64,000 bases of DNA from Limnomonas spitsbergensis (taxonomy: Eukaryota; Chlorophyta; Chlorophyceae; Chlamydomonadales), in assembly GCA_037349105.1 (NCBI GenBank), contig JAYJMM010000113.1:6262001-6326000 (forward strand). Reading direction: 5' to 3'. The first letter of the stretch is position 1; the number at the start of each line of letters is the position of its first letter. The translations under genes and the position numbers were made by a program. Below are positions 10,301-21,818 of the stretch, in pieces. The notes beneath the pieces are model-generated. The model was not told the origin of the DNA, made no database searches, and worked only from the letters and a program-made list of their open reading frames with translations.

Positions 10301-12571
10301 TCAGCTGCCTCCTCCCTCCCACCCTTCACCCTTACCCCAGAACAGCTGTGGATCAGTCAGCTGCCTCCTCCCTCCCACCCCTCACCCTTACTTCAGAACA
10401 GCCGTGGATCAGTCACCTGCCTCCTCCCTCCTACCCCTCACCCTTACCCCAGAACAGCTGTGGATCAGTCAGCTGCCTCCTCCCTCCCAATCCTCACCCT
10501 TACCCCAGAACAGCTGTGGATCATTGAGCTGCCTCCTCCCTCCCATCCTTTCCATTACCCCAGAACAGCTGTGGATCAGTAACCTGCCTCCTCCCTCCTA
10601 CCCCTCACCCTTACCCCAGAACAGCTGTGGACCAGTCAGCTGCCTCCTCCCTCCTACCCCTCACCCTTACCCCAGAACAGCTGTGGATCAGTAGCCTGCC
10701 TCCTCCCTCCCACCCAGAACAGCTGTGGATCAGTAGCCTGCCTCCTCCCTCCCACCCAGAACAGCTGTGGACCAGTCAGCTGCCTCCTCCCTCCCAATGC
10801 TCACCCTTACCCCAGAACAGCTGTGGATCAGTCAGCTGCCTCCTCCCTCCCACCCTCCACCCTTACCCCAGAACAGCTGTGGATCAGTCAGCTGCCTCCT
10901 CCCTCCCAATCCTCACCCTTACCCCAGAACAGCTGTGGATCAGTAACCTGCCTCCTCCCTCCTACCCCCCACCCTTACCCCAGAACAGCTGTGGATCAGT
11001 CAGCTGCCTTCTCCCTCCCACCCTTCACCCTTACCCCAGAACAGCTGTGGACCTGTCAGCTGCCTCCTCCCTCCCAATCCTCACCCTTACCCCAGAACAG
11101 CTGTAGACACGTCCCCTCTCCCCCCATCACCTGTCCCAGCCCATGGCCAGACACATCCCCTCTCCCCCCACCACCTGCACCAGCTCATGGCCAGACACAT
11201 CCCCTCTTCCCCCACCACCTGTCCCAGCCAGAACAGGTATGGATCAGTCAGCTGCCTCCTCCCTCCCAACCCTCACCCTTACCCTCCTCACCTCTGCACC
11301 TGCCAGCCCAGGGCCATTTACATTTTTGGCATTTTGGTCAGCTGCTTCATATCCTTTCACTCCACATCTGGCCAGCTCTCCACCTACTTACTGTACCTTT
11401 CTTCCCTATTTTCAGAAGATCAACCAACATCCCAAGTCTCCAACCAAGAGGCCTATCATCTTGCAAGCTCAAGTCCACGTTCCCGCCAGTAAGCACCAAA
11501 TAAATGCACCAAATAAATGCACATCAATGCCCTGCCCCCATCACCTGTCCCAGCTCATGGCCAGACACATCCCCTCTCCCCCCATCACCTGTCCCAGCTC
11601 ATGGCCAGACACATCCCCTCTCCCCCCATCACCCGTCCCAGTTCATGGCCAGACACATCGCCTTTCTCCACACCACCTTGCATCCGTCACTTCGTAGCTT
11701 TCGTATATTGTGTCTTGCACACTTTAATCAAAGCACCCATACCAAAGATAAAATCTGTAGGAGTAGGAGTTGTGAGTCAACCTGGGATTGCTTGCTGTAC
11801 CTGCCTTGTACCATCCATGTATTAAGATGTACATGAGGCCCACATGGCAGTACAGTATCCTTAGAAAATTCGCAAACCCTGCATTGCCTGAACCCTCCAG
11901 CTTTCCTTTCAATTCCTAGGTCCTGAGCCATCCAGCCTTGCCACCAACCCTGTATCCTGAGTCCTCCAGCCTTGCACTCAACCCCTAGGTCCTAAACCCT
12001 CCAGCCTTGCACTCAACCCCTGGGTCCTAAACCCTCCAGCCCACTGGGCAGGACAACTCGTAAGAATATTCTGGAACCCTGCCCCCTCGTGTGCTAGGCT
12101 GCACATCCTACCCCTTATCTCAGAACAGCTGTGGATCAGTGAGCTGCCTCCTCCCTCCCACCCTTCACCCTTACCCCAGAACAGCTGTGGATCAGTCAGC
12201 TGCATCCTCCCTCCTACCCCTCACCCTTACCCCAGAACAGCTGTGGATCAGTAACCTGCCTCCTCCCTCCTACCCCTCACCCTTACCCCAGAACAGCTGT
12301 GGATCAGTAGCCTGCCTCCTCCCTCCCACCCTTCACCCTTACCCCAGAACAGCTGTGGACCAGTCAGCTGCCTCCTCCCTCCCACCCTTCACCCTTACCC
12401 CAGAACAGCTGTGGACCAATCAGCTGCCTCCTCCCTCCCACCCCTCACCCTTACCCCAGAACAGCTGTGGATCAGTAACCTGCCTCCTCCCTCCCACCCC
12501 TCACCCTTACCCCAGAACAGCTGTGGATCAGTAACCTGCCTCCTCCCTCCCACCCCTCACCCTTACCCCAG
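7381..12571 (+). repeat. 5191-bp segmental tandem duplication, copy A
   Basis: Copy A contains about 3.7 kb of 56-bp units, module 1 (11104-12120) and about 0.45 kb of following units. Every landmark recurs exactly 5191 bp later, for example ATCTGTGGACCAG with GCAACC, the 36-bp unit at 8138 and the module start. Differences from copy B are a handful of substitutions, such as CCCCCGAACATC near 9550 and TACCACAGAAC near 9328. Boundaries were placed where flanking units stop matching (around 7380 and 17762) and are good to about one unit. Confidence 0.85.
11104..12120 (+). repeat. Conserved ~1-kb complex module, copy 1
   Basis: The order inside is as follows. First come about three 44-bp-type units (11104-11235) and a 56-like unit after CAGAACAGGTATGGATCAG. 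Next is unique DNA from about 11280 to 11530, with TTTGGCATTTTGGTCAGCTG and a duplicated CACCAAATAAATG. Then come about three 44-bp units (11533-11675) and unique DNA from 11676 to 11880, with TAAAATCTGTAGGAGTAGGA. Five degenerate ~34-bp units follow (about 11885-12040, CCTCCAGCCTTGCACTCAAC type), then a short unique tail to CTACCCCTTAT. The plus- and minus-strand open frames in it (60-226 aa) have no recognisable domains, and conservation is of the DNA as a whole. Function is unknown. Confidence 0.92.
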
Positions 12572-15500
12572 AACAGCTGTGGATCAGTGAGCTGCCTCCT
12601 CCCTCCCACCCTTCACCCTTACCCCAGAACATCTGTGGACCAGTCAGCTGCAACCTCCCTCCCACCCTTCACCCTTACCCCAGAACAGCTGTGGATCAGT
12701 CAGCTGCCTCCTCCCTCCTACCCCTCACCCTTACCCCAGAACAGCTGTGGATCAGTAACTTGCCTCCTCCCTCCCACCCTTCACCCTTACCCCAGAACAG
12801 CTGTGCACGAGTCAGCTGCCTCCTCCCTCCCACCCTTCACCCTTACCCCAGAACAGCTGTGGATCAGTCAGCTGCCTCCTCCCTCCCACCCCTCACCCTT
12901 ACTTCAGAACAGCCGTGGATCAGTCACCTGCCTCCTTCCTCCTACCCCTCACCCTTACCCCAGAACAGCTGTGGATCAGTCAGCTGCCTCCTCCCTCCCA
13001 ATCCTCACCCTTACCCCAGAACAGCTGTGGATCAGTGAGCTGCCTCCTCCCTCCCACCCTTACCATTACCCCAGAACAGCTGTGGATCAGTAACCTGCCT
13101 CCTCCCTCCTACCCCTCACCCTTACCCCAGAACAGCTGTGGACCAGTCAGCTGCCTCCTCCCTCCTACCCCTCACCCTTACCCCAGAACAGCTGTGGATC
13201 AGTAGCCTGCCTCCTCCCTCCCACCCAGAACAGCTGTGGATCAGTAGCCTGCCTCCTCCCTCCCACCCAGAACAGCTGTGGACCAGTCAGCTGCCTCCTC
13301 CCTCCCAATGCTCACCCTTACCCCAGAACAGCTGTGGATCAGTCAGCTGCCTCCTCCCTCCCAACAGCTGTGGATCAATCAGCTGCCTCCTCCCTCCCAC
13401 CCTCCACCCTTACCCCAGAACAGCTGTGGATCAGTCAGCTGCCTCCTCCCTCCCAATCCTCACCCTTACCCCAGAACAGCTGTGGATCAGTAACCTGCCT
13501 CCTCCCTCCTACCCCCCACCCTTACCCCAGAACAGCTGTGGATTAGTCAGCTGCCTTCTCCCTCCCACCCTTCACCCTTACCCCAGAACAGCTGTGGACC
13601 TGTCAGCTGCCTCCTCCCTCCCACCCTTCACCCTTACCCCAGAACAGCTGTGGATCAGTCAGCTGCCTCCTCCCTCCCACCCTTCACCCTTACCCCAGAA
13701 CAGCTGTGGACCAGTCAGCTGCCTCCTCCCTCCCACCCCTCACCCTTACCCCAGAACAGCTGTGGATCAGTAACCTGCCTCCTCCCTCCTACCCCTCACC
13801 CTTACCCCAGAACATCTGTGGACCAGTCAGCTGCCTCCTCCCTCCTACCCCTCACCCTTACCCCAGAACAGCTGTGGATCAGTAGCATGCCTCCTCCCTC
13901 CCACCCAGAACAGCTGTGGACCAGTCAGCTGCCTCCTCCCTCCCAATCCTCACCCTTACCCCAGAACAGCTGTGGATAGTGAGCTGCCTCCTCCCTCCCA
14001 CCCTCCACCCTTACCCCAGAACAGCTGTGGACCAGTCAGCTGCCTCCTCCCTCCCAATCCTCACCCTTACCCCAGAACAGCTGTGGATCAGTAACCTGCC
14101 TCCTCCCTCGTACCCCTCACCCTTACCCCAGAACAGCTGTGCACGAGTCAGCTGCCTCCTCCCTCCCACCCTTCACCCTAACCCCAGAACAGCTGTGGAT
14201 CAGTCAGCTGCCTCCTCCCTCCCACCCCTCACCCTTACCCCAGAACAGCTGTGGATCAGTCAGTTGCCTCCTCCCTCCCACCCTCCACCCTTACCCCAGA
14301 ACAGCTGTGGACCAGTCAGCTGCCTCCTCCCTCCCAATCCCCACCCTTACCCCAGAACAGCTGTGGATCAGTGAGCTGCCTCCTCCCTCCCACCCTTCAC
14401 CCTTACCCCAGAACAGCTGTGGATCAGTCAGCTGCCTCCTCCCTCCCTCCCTCCACCCTTACCCCAGAACAGCTGTGGATCAGTCAGCTGCCTCCTCCCT
14501 CCCACCCTCCACCCTTACCCCAGAACAGCTGTGGACCAGTCAGCTGCCTCCTCCCTCCCAATCCCCACCCTAACCCCAGAACAGCTGTGGATCAGTCAGC
14601 TGCCTCCTCCCTCCCAATCCTCACCCTTACCCCAGAACAGCTGTGGACCAGTCAGCTGCCTCCTCCCTCCCAATCCCCACCCTTACCCCAGAACAGCTGT
14701 GGATCAGTGAGCTGCCTCCTCCCTCCCACCCTTCACCCTTACCCCAGAACATCTGTGGACCAGTAACTTGCCTCCTCCCTCCCACCCTTCACCCTTACCC
14801 CAGAACAGCTGTGGACCAGTCAGCTGCAGCCTCCCTCCCACCCTTCACCCTTACCCCAGAACAGCTGTGGATCAATCAGCTGCCTCCTCCCTCCCACCCC
14901 TCACCCTCACCCCAGAACAGCTGTGGATCAGTCAGCTGCCTCCTCCCTCCTACCCCTCACCCTTACCCCAGAACAGCTGTGGATCAGTAACTTGCCTCCT
15001 CCCTCCCACCCTTCACCCTTACCCCAGAACAGCTGTGCACGAGTCAGCTGCCTCCTCCCTCCCACCCTTCACCCTAACCCCAAGACAGCTGTGGATCAGT
15101 CAGCTGCCTCCTCCCTCCCACCCCTCACCCTTACTTCAGAACAGCTGTGGATGAGTCAGCTGCCTCCTCCCTCCCACCCTCCACCCTTACCCCAGAACAG
15201 ATGTGGATCAGTCAGCTGCCTCCTCCCTCCCAATCCTCACCCTTACCCCAGAACAGCTGTGGATCAGTGAGCTGCCTCCTCCCTCCCACCCTTCACCCTT
15301 ACCCCAGAACATCTGTGGACCAGTCAGCTGCAACCTCCCTCCCACCCTTCACCCTTACCCCAGAACAGCTGTGGATCAGTCAGCTGCATCCTCCCTCCTA
15401 CCCCTCACCCTTACCCCAGAACAGCTGTGGATCAGTAACTTGCCTCCTCCCTCCCACCCTTCACCCTTACCCCAGAACAGCTGTGCACGAGTCAGCTGCC

Positions 15501-17762
15501 TCCTCCCTCCCACCCTTCACCCTTACCCCAGAACAGCTGTGGATCAGTCAGCTGCCTCCTCCCTCCCACCCCTCACCCTTACTTCAGAACAGCCGTGGAT
15601 CAGTCACCTGCCTCCTCCCTCCTACCCCTCACCCTTACCCCAGAACAGCTGTGGATCAGTCAGCTGCCTCCTCCCTCCCAATCCTCACCCTTACCCCAGA
15701 ACAGCTGTGGATCATTGAGCTGCCTCCTCCCTCCCATCCTTTCCATTACCCCAGAACAGCTGTGGATCAGTAACCTGCCTCCTCCCTCCTACCCCTCACC
15801 CTTACCCCAGAACAGCTGTGGACCAGTCAGCTGCCTCCTCCCTCCTACCCCTCACCCTTACCCCAGAACAGCTGTGGATCAGTAGCCTGCCTCCTCCCTC
15901 CCACCCAGAACAGCTGTGGATCAGTAGCCTGCCTCCTCCCTCCCACCCAGAACAGCTGTGGACCAGTCAGCTGCCTCCTCCCTCCCAATGCTCACCCTTA
16001 CCCCAGAACAGCTGTGGATCAGTCAGCTGCCTCCTCCCTCCCACCCTCCACCCTTACCCCAGAACAGCTGTGGATCAGTCAGCTGCCTCCTCCCTCCCAA
16101 TCCTCACCCTTACCCCAGAACAGCTGTGGATCAGTAACCTGCCTCCTCCCTCCTACCCCCCACCCTTACCCCAGAACAGCTGTAGATCAGTCAGCTGCCT
16201 TCTCCCTCCCACCCTTCACCCTTACCCCAGAACAGCTGTGGACCTGTCAGCTGCCTCCTCCCTCCCAATCCTCACCCTTACCCCAGAACAGCTGTAGACA
16301 CGTCCCCTCTCCCCCCATCACCTGTCCCAGCCCATGGCCAGACACATCCCCTCTCCCCCCACCACCTGCACCAGCTCATGGCCAGACACATCCCCTCTTC
16401 CCCCACCACCTGTCCCAGCCAGAACAGGTATGGATCAGTCAGCTGCCTCCTCCCTCCCAACCCTCACCCTTACCCTCCTCACCTCTGCACCTGCCAGCCC
16501 AGGGCCATTTACATTTTTGGCATTTTGGTCAGCTGCTTCATATCCTTTCACTCCACATCTGGCCAGCTCTCCACCTACTTACTGTACCTTTCTTCCCTAT
16601 TTTCAGAAGATCAACCAACATCCCAAGTCTCCAACCAAGAGGCCTATCATCTTGCAAGCTCAAGTCCACGTTCCCGCCAGTAAGCACCAAATAAATGCAC
16701 CAAATAAATGCACATCAATGCCCTGCCCCCATCACCTGTCCCAGCTCATGGCCAGACACATCCCCTCTCCCCCCATCACCTGTCCCAGCTCATGGCCAGA
16801 CACATCCCCTCTCCCCCCATCACCCGTCCCAGTTCATGGCCAGACACATCGCCTTTCTCCACACCACCTTGCATCCGTCACTTCGTAGCTTTCGTATATT
16901 GTGTCTTGCACACTTTAATCAAAGCACCCATACCAAAGATAAAATCTGTAGGAGTAGGAGTTGTGAGTCAACCTGGGATTGCTTGCTGTACCTGCCTTGT
17001 ACCATCCATGTATTAAGATGTACATGAGGCCCACATGGCAGTACAGTATCCTTAGAAAATTCGCAAACCCTGCATTGCCTGAACCCTCCAGCTTTCCTTT
17101 CAATTCCTAGGTCCTGAGCCATCCAGCCTTGCCACCAACCCTGTATCCTGAGTCCTCCAGCCTTGCACTCAACCCCTAGGTCCTAAACCCTCCAGCCTTG
17201 CACTCAACCCCTGGGTCCTAAACCCTCCAGCCCACTGGGCAGGACAACTCGTAAGAATATTCTGGAACCCTGCCCCCTCGTGTGCTAGGCTGCACATCCT
17301 ACCCCTTATCTCAGAACAGCTGTGGATCAGTGAGCTGCCTCCTCCCTCCCACCCTTCACCCTTACCCCAGAACAGCTGTGGATCAGTCAGCTGCATCCTC
17401 CCTCCTACCCCTCACCCTTACCCCAGAACAGCTGTGGATCAGTAACCTGCCTCCTCCCTCCTACCCCTCACCCTTACCCCAGAACAGCTGTGGATCAGTA
17501 GCCTGCCTCCTCCCTCCCACCCTTCACCCTTACCCCAGAACAGCTGTGGACCAGTCAGCTGCCTCCTCCCTCCCACCCTTCACCCTTACCCCAGAACAGC
17601 TGTGGACCAATCAGCTGCCTCCTCCCTCCCACCCCTCACCCTTACCCCAGAACAGCTGTGGATCAGTAACCTGCCTCCTCCCTCCCACCCCTCACCCTTA
17701 CCCCAGAACAGCTGTGGATCAGTAACCTGCCTCCTCCCTCCCACCCCTCACCCTTACCCCAG
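12572..17762 (+). repeat. 5191-bp segmental tandem duplication, copy B
   Basis: Copy B lies directly after copy A in the same orientation and includes module 2 (16295-17311). Private differences include GCAGCCTCCC near 14826 and CTGTAGATC near 16182. After 17762 the unit order departs from that following 12572, which fixes the right boundary to about one unit. Confidence 0.85.
16295..17311 (+). repeat. Conserved ~1-kb module, copy 2
   Basis: Same length and order as copy 1, displaced by 5191 bp as part of the segmental duplication. I see no difference from copy 1 over the parts compared. Confidence 0.92.
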
Positions 17763-20700
17763 AACAGCTGTGGATCAGTAACCTGCCTCCTCCCTCCTAC
17801 CCCTCACCCTTACCCCAGAACAGCTGTGGACCAGTCAGCTGCCTCCTCCCTCCTACCCCTCACCCTTACCCCAGAACAGCTGTGGATCAGTAGCATGCCT
17901 CCTCCCTCCCACCCAGAACAGCTGTGGATCAGTCAGCTGCCTCCTCCCTCCCACCCCTCACCCTTACCCCAGAACAGCTGTGGATCAGTCAGCTGCCTCC
18001 TCCCTCCCACCCCTCACCCTTACCCCAGAACAGCTGTGGATCAGTAACCTGCCTCCTCCCTCCTACCCCTCACCCTTACCCCAGAACAGCTGTGGACCAG
18101 TCAGCTGCCTCCTCCCTCCTACCCCTCACCCTTACCCCAGAACAGCTGTGGATCAGTAGCATGCCTCCTCCCTCCCACCCAGAACAGCTGTGGACCAGTC
18201 AGCTGCCTCCTCCCTCCCAATCCTCACCCTTACCCCAGAACAGCTGTGGATAGTGAGCTGCCTCCTCCCTCCCACCCTCCACCCTTACCCCAGAACAGCT
18301 GTGGACCAGTCAGCTGCCTCCTCCCTCCCAATCCTCACCCTTACCCCAGAACAGCTGTGGATCAGTAACCTGCCTCCTCCCTCGTACCCCTCACCCTTAC
18401 CCCAGAACAGCTGTGCACGAGTCAGCTGCCTCCTCCCTCCCACCCTTCACCCTAACCCCAGAACAGCTGTGGACCAGTCAGCTGCCTCCTCCCTCCCTCC
18501 CACCCCTCACCCTTACCCCAGAACAGCTGTGGATCAGTCAGTTGCCTCCTCCCTCCCACCCTCCACCCTTACCCCAGAACAGCTGTGGACCAGTCAGCTG
18601 CCTCCTCCCTCCCAATCCCCACCCTTACCCCAGAACAGCTGTGGATCAGTGAGCTGCCTCCTCCCTCCCACCCTTCACCCTTACCCCAGAACAGCTGTGG
18701 ATCAGTCAGCTGCCTCCTCCCTCCCACCCTCCACCCTTACCCCAGAACAGCTGTGGACCAGTCAGCTGCCTCCTCCCTCCCAATCCCCACCCTAACCCCA
18801 GAACAGCTGTGGATCAGTCAGCTGCCTCCTCCCTCCCAATCCTCACCCTTACCCCAGAACAGCTGTGGACCAGTCAGCTGCCTCCTCCCTCCCAATCCTC
18901 ACCCTTACCCCAGAACAGCTGTGGATCAGTCAGCTGCCTCCTCCCTCCCACCCTCCACCCTTACCCCAGAACAGCTGTGGACCAGTCAGCTGCCTCCTCC
19001 CTCCCAATCCTCACCCTTACCCCAGAACAGCTGTGGATCAGTGAGCTGCCTCCTCCCTCCCACCCTTCACCCTTACCCCAGAACAGCTGTGGATCAGTCA
19101 GCTGCATCCTCCCTCCTACCCCTCACCCTTACCCCAGAACAGCTGTGGATCAGTAACCTGCCTCCTCCCTCGTACCCCTCACCCTTACCCCAGAACAGAT
19201 GTGGATCAGTAGCCTGCCTCCTCCCTCCCACCCTTCACCCTTACCCCAGAACAGCTGTGGACCAGTCAGCTGCCTCCTCCCTCCCACCCTTCACCCTTAC
19301 CCCAGAACAGCTGTGGACCAATCAGCTGCCCCTTCCTCCCACCCCTCACCCTTACCCCAGAACAGATGTGGATCAGTAACCTGCCTCCTCCCTCCCACCC
19401 TTCACCCTTACCCCAGAACAGCTGTGGATCAGTCAGCTGCCTCCTCCCTCCCACCCTTCACCCTTACCCCAGAACAGCTGTGGATCAGTAACCTGCCTCC
19501 TCCCTCCCACCCTTCACCCTTACCCCAGAACAGCTGTGGACCAGTCAGCTGCCTCCTCCCTCCCACCCCTCACCCTTACCCCAGAACAGCTGTGGATCAG
19601 TAACCTGCCTCCTCCCTCCTACCCCTCACCCTTACCCCAGAACAGCTGTGGACCAGTCAGCTGCCTCCTCCCTCCTACCCCTCACCCTTACCCCAGAACA
19701 GCTGTGGATCAGTAGCATGCCTCCTCCCTCCCCCCCAGAACAGCTGTGGACCAGTCAGCTGCCTCCTCCCTCCCAATCCTCACCCTTACCCCAGAACAGC
19801 TGTGGATAGTGAGCTGCCTCCTCCCTCCCACCCTCCACCCTTACCCCAGAACAGCTGTGGACCAGTCAGCTGCCTCCTCCCTCCCAATCCTCACCCTTAC
19901 CCCAGAACAGCTGTGGATCAGTAACCTGCCTCCTCCCTCGTACCCCTCACCCTTACCCCAGAACAGCTGTGCACGAGTCAGCTGCCTCCTCCCTCCCACC
20001 CTTCACCCTAACCCCAGAACAGCTGTGGATCAGTCAGCTGCCTCCTCCCTCCCACCCCTCACCCTTACCCCAGAACAGCTGTGGATCAGTCAGTTGCCTC
20101 CTCCCTCCCACCCACCACCCTTACCCCAGAACAGCTGTGGACCAGTCAGCTGCCTCCTCCCTCCCAATCCCCACCCTTACCCCAGAACAGCTGTGGATCA
20201 GTGAGCTGCCTCCTCCCTCCCACCCTTCACCCTTACCCCAGAACAGCTGTGGATCAGTCAGCTGCCTCCTCCCTCCCACCCTCCACCCTTACCCCAGAAC
20301 AGCTGTGGATCAGTCAGCTGCCTCCTCCCTCCCACCCTCCACCCTTACCCCAGAACAGCTGTGGACCTGTCAGCTGCCTCCTCCCTCCCAATCCCCACCC
20401 TAACCCCAGAACAGCTGTGGATCAGTCAGCTGCCTCCTCCCTCCCAATCCTCACCCTTACCCCAGAACAGCTGTGGACCAGTCAGCTGCCTCCTCCCTCC
20501 CAATCCCCACCCTTACCCCAGAACAGCTGTGGACCAGTGAGCTGCCTCCTCCCTCCCACCCTTCACCCTTACCCCAGAACATCTGTGGACCAGTAACTTG
20601 CCTCCTCCCTCCCACCCTTCACCCTTACCCCAGAACAGCTGTGGACCAGTCAGCTGCAGCCTCCCTCCCACCCTTCACCCTTACCCCAGAACAGCTGTGG

Positions 20701-21818
20701 ATCAATCAGCTGCCTCCTCCCTCCCTCCCACCCCTCACCCTCACCCCAGAACAGCTGTGGATCAGTCAGCTGCCTCCTCCCTCCTACCCCTCACCCTTAC
20801 CCCAGAACAGCTGTGGATCAGTAACTTGCCTCCTCCCTCCCACCCTTCACCCTTACCCCAGAACAGCTGTGCACGAGTCAGCTGCCTCCTCCCTCCCACC
20901 CTTCACCCTAACCCCAGAACAGCTGTGGATCAGTCAGCTGCCTCCTCCCTCCCACCCCTCACCCTTACTTCAGAACAGCTGTGGATCAGTCAGCTGCCTC
21001 CTCCCTCCCACCCTCCACCCTTACCCCAGAACAGATGTGGATCAGTCAGCTGCCTCCTCCCTCCCAATCCTCACCCTTACCCCAGAACAGCTGTGGATCA
21101 GTGAGCTGCCTCCTCCCTCCCACCCTTCACCCTTACCCCAGAACATCTGTGGACCAGTCAGCTGCAACCTCCCTCCCACCCTTCACCCTTACCCCAGAAC
21201 AGCTGTGGATCAGTCAGCTGCCTCCTCCCTCCTACCCCTCACCCTTACCCCAGAACAGCTGTGGATCAGTAACTTGCCTCCTCCCTCCCACCCTTCACCC
21301 TTACCCCAGAACAGCTGTGCACGAGTCAGCTGCCTCCTCCCTCCCACCCCTCACCCTCACCCCAGAACAGCTGTGGATCAGTCAGCTGCCTCCTCCCTCC
21401 TACCCCTCACCCTTACCCCAGAACAGCTGTGGATCAGTAACTTGCCTCCTCCCTCCCACCCTTCACCCTTACACCAGAACAGCTGTGCACGAGTCAGCTG
21501 CCTCCTCCCTCCCACCCTTCACCCTTACCCCAGAACATCTGTGGACCAGTCAGCTGCAACCTCCCTCCCACCCTTCACCCTTACCCCAGAACAGCTGTGG
21601 ATCAGTCAGCTGCCTCCTCCCTCCCACCCTCCACCCTTACCCCAGAACAGCTGTGGACCAGTCAGCTGCCTCCTCCCTCCCAATCCCCACCCTAACCCCA
21701 GAACAGCTGTGGATCAGTCAGCTGCCTCCTCCCTCCCAATCCTCACCCTTACCCCAGAACAGCTGTGGACCAGTCAGCTGCCTCCTCCCTCCCAATCCCC
21801 ACCCTTACCCCAGAACAG
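17320..21818 (+). repeat. ~4.5-kb higher-order repeat, copy 1
   Basis: Composed only of 56-bp-family units. Its start (GTGAGCTG unit, then a GCATCC unit) resembles the sequence following each module. Landmarks recur 4499 bp later near the start (17826 to 22325, 18190 to 22689) and 4495 bp later further on (19746 to 24241, 20981 to 25476). The 4-bp change lies between about 18.4 and 18.8 kb, where copy 1 has a 60-bp unit with doubled TCCC (about 18494). Confidence 0.7.

Noticed and set aside
11087..11269. Conserved minus-strand small ORFs in the modules (60-75 aa)
   Set aside because: Their conservation equals that of the surrounding noncoding module DNA. No domain, start context or codon-level constraint is visible.
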